The position numbers were made by a program, and so were the translations under genes. Of a DNA stretch of 64,000 nt, positions 60,506-64,000 are shown piece by piece; the stretch's first letter is position 1; the number at the start of each line of letters is the position of its first letter. Location of the stretch: the NCBI RefSeq assembly GCF_006861775.1, contig NZ_VDGG01000002.1, positions 1-64,000 on the forward strand, in the 5' to 3' direction. Below the pieces are notes generated by a model. The model was not told the DNA's origin. It searched no databases and saw nothing but the letters and a program-made list of their open reading frames with translations. This DNA comes from Psychrobacillus soli. Lineage in GTDB: Bacteria > Bacillota > Bacilli > Bacillales_A > Planococcaceae.

Positions 60506-61606
60506 TTACATCTCATGCTTGGGCCTCCTTGACGATTTCCCTGAAATAAGGGCAACAATAACGATGAACAGTGTAAATATAAAATAAATAAACAATGTAA
60601 TAGGTAACACATACTTTCCTTTCATCTCATCGAATGTGCTTCCACTTATAAGCAATAACGATAAACTGATCAAGAAGAAAGGCGGTGCAATATACATCCA
60701 TATCTTTTTCTTTTTCCGATGTAGATTAAATAAGTCGACAATGATGTATAACATCAGCCCCACTCTTATAAACGTACCAGTAAGCCATTGATAGATCGAG
60801 AAAAAATCAAGATGTTCGATGAAGCGCCCTATGGCTACTAGCCCCCATTCTTCATAAGCTGGAAAACGTTGTTTAGCTGCTTCAGTTGGCCCAAACTCCG
60901 TAATAGCACCAATTAACGGGCCTAGCGTGAGACCCGTCAAAATAAGGATCATCGTAACATAATGTCTAAAACGAATCTGACCCTTTACTTTATGTTGGAT
61001 AAAGAGAAACAAAAAAAGTTCGATAATTCCTGAGGCTGGGTACACCATCCCTTTTATTACAGGCTCAAATCCGTGTTCCATAAAGGGCCGCAACAATTCA
61101 TAATTTTTTACTTGTATATTCGTAAAAGCCGCAAAAAAACCAAAAGCAACAACACCTACTAATACAATTACGTTTGTTATAACGATTGTCTGAATGGAAG
61201 TGGTTATAAGCAAGACACAAAGAATCGTAAAAAGGAGTAGTAATATAAAGAGAGGTGTTTCAGGCAAAAATGTAGTTTTTACCCATTGTAATGTTTCACT
61301 TATCGTCAAAGATGCTAACAACAGAAGAGAAATCGCTAGCAAAAACAAGAAAATCGATGAGCTGACTTTGCCAATTTTCTGTTTTAACCAATCTTTCATC
61401 GGCTCCTGATTTGATTTTTTATTAATATAAAAAAGCAGTAATCCCCAAGGCAACAAAACCAAAGTTGAAAAAAGTACAGATAGCCATCCGTCCCTCCCAG
61501 CAACATTTAAAAGAGGTGGAATAATCGTGACATGATTTTTCAAACCGATAACAGTCATCGATAGGAATATTACGTGTAGCATACTGATTGAACCGGTATG
61601 TTTCAT
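60506..61606 (-). CDS. Spore germination receptor B subunit, locus 3
   Basis: 366-residue GerAB-type permease-fold protein, first gene of locus 3. The ATG at 61606 follows AAAGGA by eight bases; an ATG at 61651 has none. The N-terminus SISMLHVIFLSMTVIGLKNH and PAYEEWGLVAIGRFIEHLDF fit the family. It is distinct from the locus 2 B genes, so it is not a recent copy of them. Confidence 0.88.
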   Translation of the reverse strand: MKHTGSISMLHVIFLSMTVIGLKNHVTIIPPLLNVAGRDGWLSVLFSTLVLLPWGLLLFYINKKSNQEPMKDWLKQKIGKVSSSIFLFLLAISLLLLASLTISETLQWVKTTFLPETPLFILLLLFTILCVLLITTSIQTIVITNVIVLVGVVAFGFFAAFTNIQVKNYELLRPFMEHGFEPVIKGMVYPASGIIELFLFLFIQHKVKGQIRFRHYVTMILILTGLTLGPLIGAITEFGPTEAAKQRFPAYEEWGLVAIGRFIEHLDFFSIYQWLTGTFIRVGLMLYIIVDLFNLHRKKKKIWMYIAPPFFLISLSLLLISGSTFDEMKGKYVLPITLFIYFIFTLFIVIVALISGKSSRRPKHEM

Positions 61607-61848
61607 GCTGAAAATCCTTTCTGCTTTGTTTATACTATTTATCTTGGACAATAATCAGTTAGATTATAAGCAAGTCCATAAATATATATCAGCTTTAGGA
61701 TTTCGGATACCTATGTATGAAGAGCTTCTCTTTTCATTAAACTACCGGTGCTTCTCCACTAAACGTCTCCCACCTTTTCAAAATTTAGTAAAAACTATGG
61801 ACGACGATTTAATACACGCTATTTAGTTGTTTGATAGATGACATACAA

Positions 61849-61880
61849 AAGGGATTTGAGCGTTTACACTCAAATCCCTT
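61849..61880. terminator. Hairpin
   Basis: AAGGGATTTGAG pairs perfectly with CTCAAATCCCTT between germination locus 3 and yitT copy 2. No gene on the plus strand ends here; it may back up the terminator at 61894. The rest of 61607-61848 shows nothing clear. Confidence 0.6.
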
Positions 61881-61893
61881 CCGTCAACAGAGT

Positions 61894-61930
61894 GAGCCGA
61901 TGTTCCAAAAATATAGGAACATCGGCTTTT
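61894..61930. terminator. Terminator of yitT copy 2
   Basis: GAGCCGATGTTCC pairs with GGAACATCGGCTTTT, 22 bases after the yitT stop. Related to the hairpin at 49693. Confidence 0.75.
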
Positions 61931-61952
61931 AAATGCGAAACTATTATAACAC

Positions 61953-62759
61953 CTAATTTCTAGCGAATTCACCAACGACTTCAACCGTCTCAAAAATATT
62001 AATAAATGCTTTTTCATCATGTTTACGAACGATTTGTTTAATCTGCATCGTTTCATATCGGGTAACGACCGTCATTAAAATTTGTTTCTTTTCTTGCGTA
62101 AACCCACCGTACCCATCAGTTATTGTAATACCACGATAAATGGATTGCATTAACTCTTGTCGTATAAGTTCCCCCTGTGTCGTCACAATTTGCATCGTCA
62201 GCTTTTCATGATTCGTATAAATTGTATCAACCATTTTCCCTGATAAATAAATTGCAAGTAATGTGTATAATGCAATCTCCCAATTAAAAACAGCACCAGA
62301 AATAAGGACAATAATTCCATTCATACCTGTTAATAGTAAGCCAACACTTATATTGCTTGATCTAGAAACAATAATAGCTATAATGTCTAACCCACCAGAA
62401 GTTCCGGAGTATTTCAGTATCATACCAACACCAAGTCCGCTAATGATCCCACCAAAAATAGAAGAAAGCAGTATATTATCTGTGATCGATTCCGCTGGTA
62501 TAAAGTATAAGAAAAGCGAGAGTGAAATGACGCAAATGAGCGTATTGATCGTAATCTTTTTTCCTAATTTAAAATAGCCTAGAATAAGTAATGGTAAGTT
62601 TAATACAAAGTTTAATAGACCAGTATCAAAAGGTGTGATGATTCCAAGCAAAATGGCAATTCCGCTAATCCCACTACTAAGTATACCGTGTGGAACTAAA
62701 AAACAATTGAAGCCAAAAGCGATGATTAACGATCCTATAATGATGATTAAATTTTTCAT
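61953..62759 (-). CDS. YitT-family membrane protein, intact copy
   Basis: 268 residues: five to six helices (MKNLIIIIGSLIIAFGFNCF, GISGIAILLGIITPFDTGLL, YSGTSGGLDIIAIIVSRSSN) and a C-terminal DUF2179 domain (KQILMTVVTRYETMQIKQIV, NIFETVEVVGEF). The first copy at 49756 is nearly the same protein with a frameshift. The role of the family is not established. Confidence 0.9.
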   Translation of the reverse strand: MKNLIIIIGSLIIAFGFNCFLVPHGILSSGISGIAILLGIITPFDTGLLNFVLNLPLLILGYFKLGKKITINTLICVISLSLFLYFIPAESITDNILLSSIFGGIISGLGVGMILKYSGTSGGLDIIAIIVSRSSNISVGLLLTGMNGIIVLISGAVFNWEIALYTLLAIYLSGKMVDTIYTNHEKLTMQIVTTQGELIRQELMQSIYRGITITDGYGGFTQEKKQILMTVVTRYETMQIKQIVRKHDEKAFINIFETVEVVGEFARN

Positions 62760-62882
62760 AAAACATATACCCCTTTTAGCAAATCGATCAATTACACCTT
62801 GACGTAATTGCGTCCATATTTTTAATTGCGCTTGATGTCTACAAGAAGTTGATCACTCAGCAGTTATCGTTGCAGACTCAAG

Positions 62883-62914
62883 TAAAAATACTCGTCCCGC
62901 AGTTAGGACGAGTA
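62883..62914 (-). promoter_or_regulatory. Leader hairpin before yitT copy 2
   Basis: On the minus strand TACTCGTCC pairs perfectly with GGACGAGTA, followed by TTTTTACTT, about 125 bases upstream of the yitT start. Core ACTCGTCCTAA is shared with the hairpin at 50590. Candidate attenuator. Confidence 0.5.
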
Positions 62915-63013
62915 TATATTTGCATCATTCATTTTTCCCACAAGCTACTTCTCTTCTCAAAATATGCATGTATGAAATAATTTATCAGAATTATCTTGTC
63001 AAGTCAATTCAAT

Positions 63014-63048
63014 AAAAACCGATTGATCTATTTCCTCAATCGGTTTTT
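63014..63048 (-). terminator. Terminator of DUF4097-type gene, copy 2
   Basis: AAAAACCGATTGA pairs perfectly with TCAATCGGTTTTT, eight bases after the stop codon. Confidence 0.9.
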
Positions 63049-63055
63049 AATAAAC

Positions 63056-63856
63056 TTATCTTTTTTTCACTGTTATTCTTCCATTATCGCTTTCTAAATT
63101 GATTTTGTTCACACCATCACCAAAAACCGTTTGTTTATTTTCTGCCCCAAAAACGTTTATTCTCCCATTATCTACTTTTACATGAATCGTAGCATTCGTT
63201 GGTTCTTTATCCGTTTGGATTTCAATTAATCCATTATCTGTTTTTAAATCGATTGGTCGATCTAAATCGGTTGTAGTTAAGATAATTCTACCATTATCCG
63301 TTTCTGCATCTATACTGCCATTTACATCTTGCATAAGGATTTGCCCATTATCTGATTTAAGTCGTATTGTTTGAGCTTCTACATTTTGTAGATCAATTAT
63401 GCCATTGTCCGTTTCTAAATCAATCGCTTGAACGTTGATATCGTGCACGTTAATTCGTCCATTGTCGAGTTCTGTTTTCAATTCGTTATATTCTTTTTCT
63501 GGAACATGTATCGTTAATTTAATAGAATGAGGTCCGAATCCAAAGTGGAAAAAGTTCCATCTTTTCTCATTCAGTTCAACGAAAAGGGTATCCCTTTTCA
63601 CTTCTGCATGGAAGCGATAGTTAAACTTCTTTCTGATTTTCCCTGAATATTCCACCTTTGTCTCCGATTCTTTCGTCGGCAGAATTTCGACAGAAGCATT
63701 GCCAGATTCTACATGTATATTCGTATAATTATTGTCTTTTATTAAGATTTCATCTGATTTATCTACTAATGTGTCCTTAATATTAAGAATGATACTTATA
63801 GCTGCTCCAGCAAGTAATACAAATAAACAAATGATTGCCACTCTTTTGAGTCCCAT
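63056..63856 (-). CDS. DUF4097-type beta-repeat protein, copy 2
   Basis: 266 residues with an N-terminal membrane anchor (VAIICLFVLLAGAAISIIL) and the same DNG-turn repeats as copy 1 (ELDNGRINV, ETDNGIIDL, KSDNGQILM, ETDNGRIIL, KTDNGLIEI, KVDNGRINV). An ATG behind GGAGG. Paralogue of 50724-51518. Extracytoplasmic beta-solenoid by prediction; function unknown. Confidence 0.85.
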   Translation of the reverse strand: MGLKRVAIICLFVLLAGAAISIILNIKDTLVDKSDEILIKDNNYTNIHVESGNASVEILPTKESETKVEYSGKIRKKFNYRFHAEVKRDTLFVELNEKRWNFFHFGFGPHSIKLTIHVPEKEYNELKTELDNGRINVHDINVQAIDLETDNGIIDLQNVEAQTIRLKSDNGQILMQDVNGSIDAETDNGRIILTTTDLDRPIDLKTDNGLIEIQTDKEPTNATIHVKVDNGRINVFGAENKQTVFGDGVNKINLESDNGRITVKKR

Positions 63857-64000
63857 TTTATAACCTCCATTTAATCTTTCTTAGTACATCTTATTATATA
63901 GCACTTAGAACATATGCAAATGGTCTGTAGCAGTGATTCTTTCTAAGCCTTAAGGCGTATAAAGAATCTAGGAGTGGCTAATTTGCTTTTCTAGTAAGTT

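Larger units (their letters stand above)
61894..63985. repeat. YitT-DUF4097 module, copy 2
   Basis: Direct repeat of the module at 49693-51640, including terminator, yitT, leader hairpin, DUF4097-type gene and the upstream stretch GGTCTGTAGCAGTGATTC. The module extends to near the window edge. Confidence 0.85.

Noticed and set aside
61823-62056. 77-codon minus-strand frame beginning inside yitT copy 2
   Set aside because: Out-of-frame shadow of the yitT end that runs through two terminator hairpins; no site or similarity.

Overview
The window looks like low-GC chromosomal DNA from an endospore-forming member of the Bacillales. Evidence: three separate GerA-type germinant receptor loci, three exosporium-type (BclA/BclB C-terminal-like) surface protein genes, topoisomerase IV parE-parC, a YitT/DUF2179 family, YugN and RNase J. 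A Psychrobacillus/Lysinibacillus-like (Caryophanaceae) host is my inference. In B. subtilis parEC lies near the replication terminus and dif, which fits the dif-like half-sites and tyrosine recombinase found here. No rRNA, tRNA or CRISPR array was seen.

Layout. 1-3902: parE (5' end missing) and parC. 3903-7306: a triplicated cassette of hairpin, about 220-base leader and exosporium-type gene; the second unit carries a stray piece of the parC 3' end. 7422-9280: copC-copD and a small basic protein gene. 9281-12533: a decayed accessory patch with an orphan polymorphic-toxin tail plus immunity gene, IS-like inverted ends, a ribbon-helix-helix-like gene and a frameshifted LAGLIDADG-type gene.

12597-21996 (minus strand): one coherent operon. 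Its leader is a cobalamin riboswitch followed by an intrinsic terminator. The genes are 2-methylcitrate synthase, 2-methylcitrate dehydratase, methylisocitrate lyase, acyl-CoA dehydrogenase, 3-hydroxyisobutyrate dehydrogenase, methylmalonate-semialdehyde dehydrogenase and 3-hydroxyisobutyryl-CoA hydrolase. Together they degrade valine to propionyl-CoA and oxidise propionyl-CoA without B12. The riboswitch predicts that B12 switches this route off, presumably in favour of a B12-dependent methylmalonyl-CoA mutase elsewhere. This is the most interesting system in the window.

22043-43078: permease remnant, RNase J paralogue with a small ferredoxin-like protein, citrate transporter, GerABC locus 1, a wHTH gene, two GNAT genes, a holin-like gene, a group of dif-like half-sites around a novel membrane protein next to a Xer-type recombinase, an amidohydrolase-BrnQ-regulator cluster, and a SulP-UspA pair.

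43092-64000 (mostly minus strand): GerA-type locus 2 with the order A-C-small-B-B-B (one B frameshifted), a duplicated module of DUF4097-type protein plus YitT protein (first yitT frameshifted, second intact), YugN, a RavA-ViaA-like pair, a chemoreceptor fragment, UvsE with a second UvsE remnant, a small haem-copper-oxidase-like membrane protein, and GerA-type locus 3 with the order B-A-C. Several genes carry single- or double-base frameshifts, often in homopolymers. Sequencing error and real decay cannot be separated from the sequence alone.
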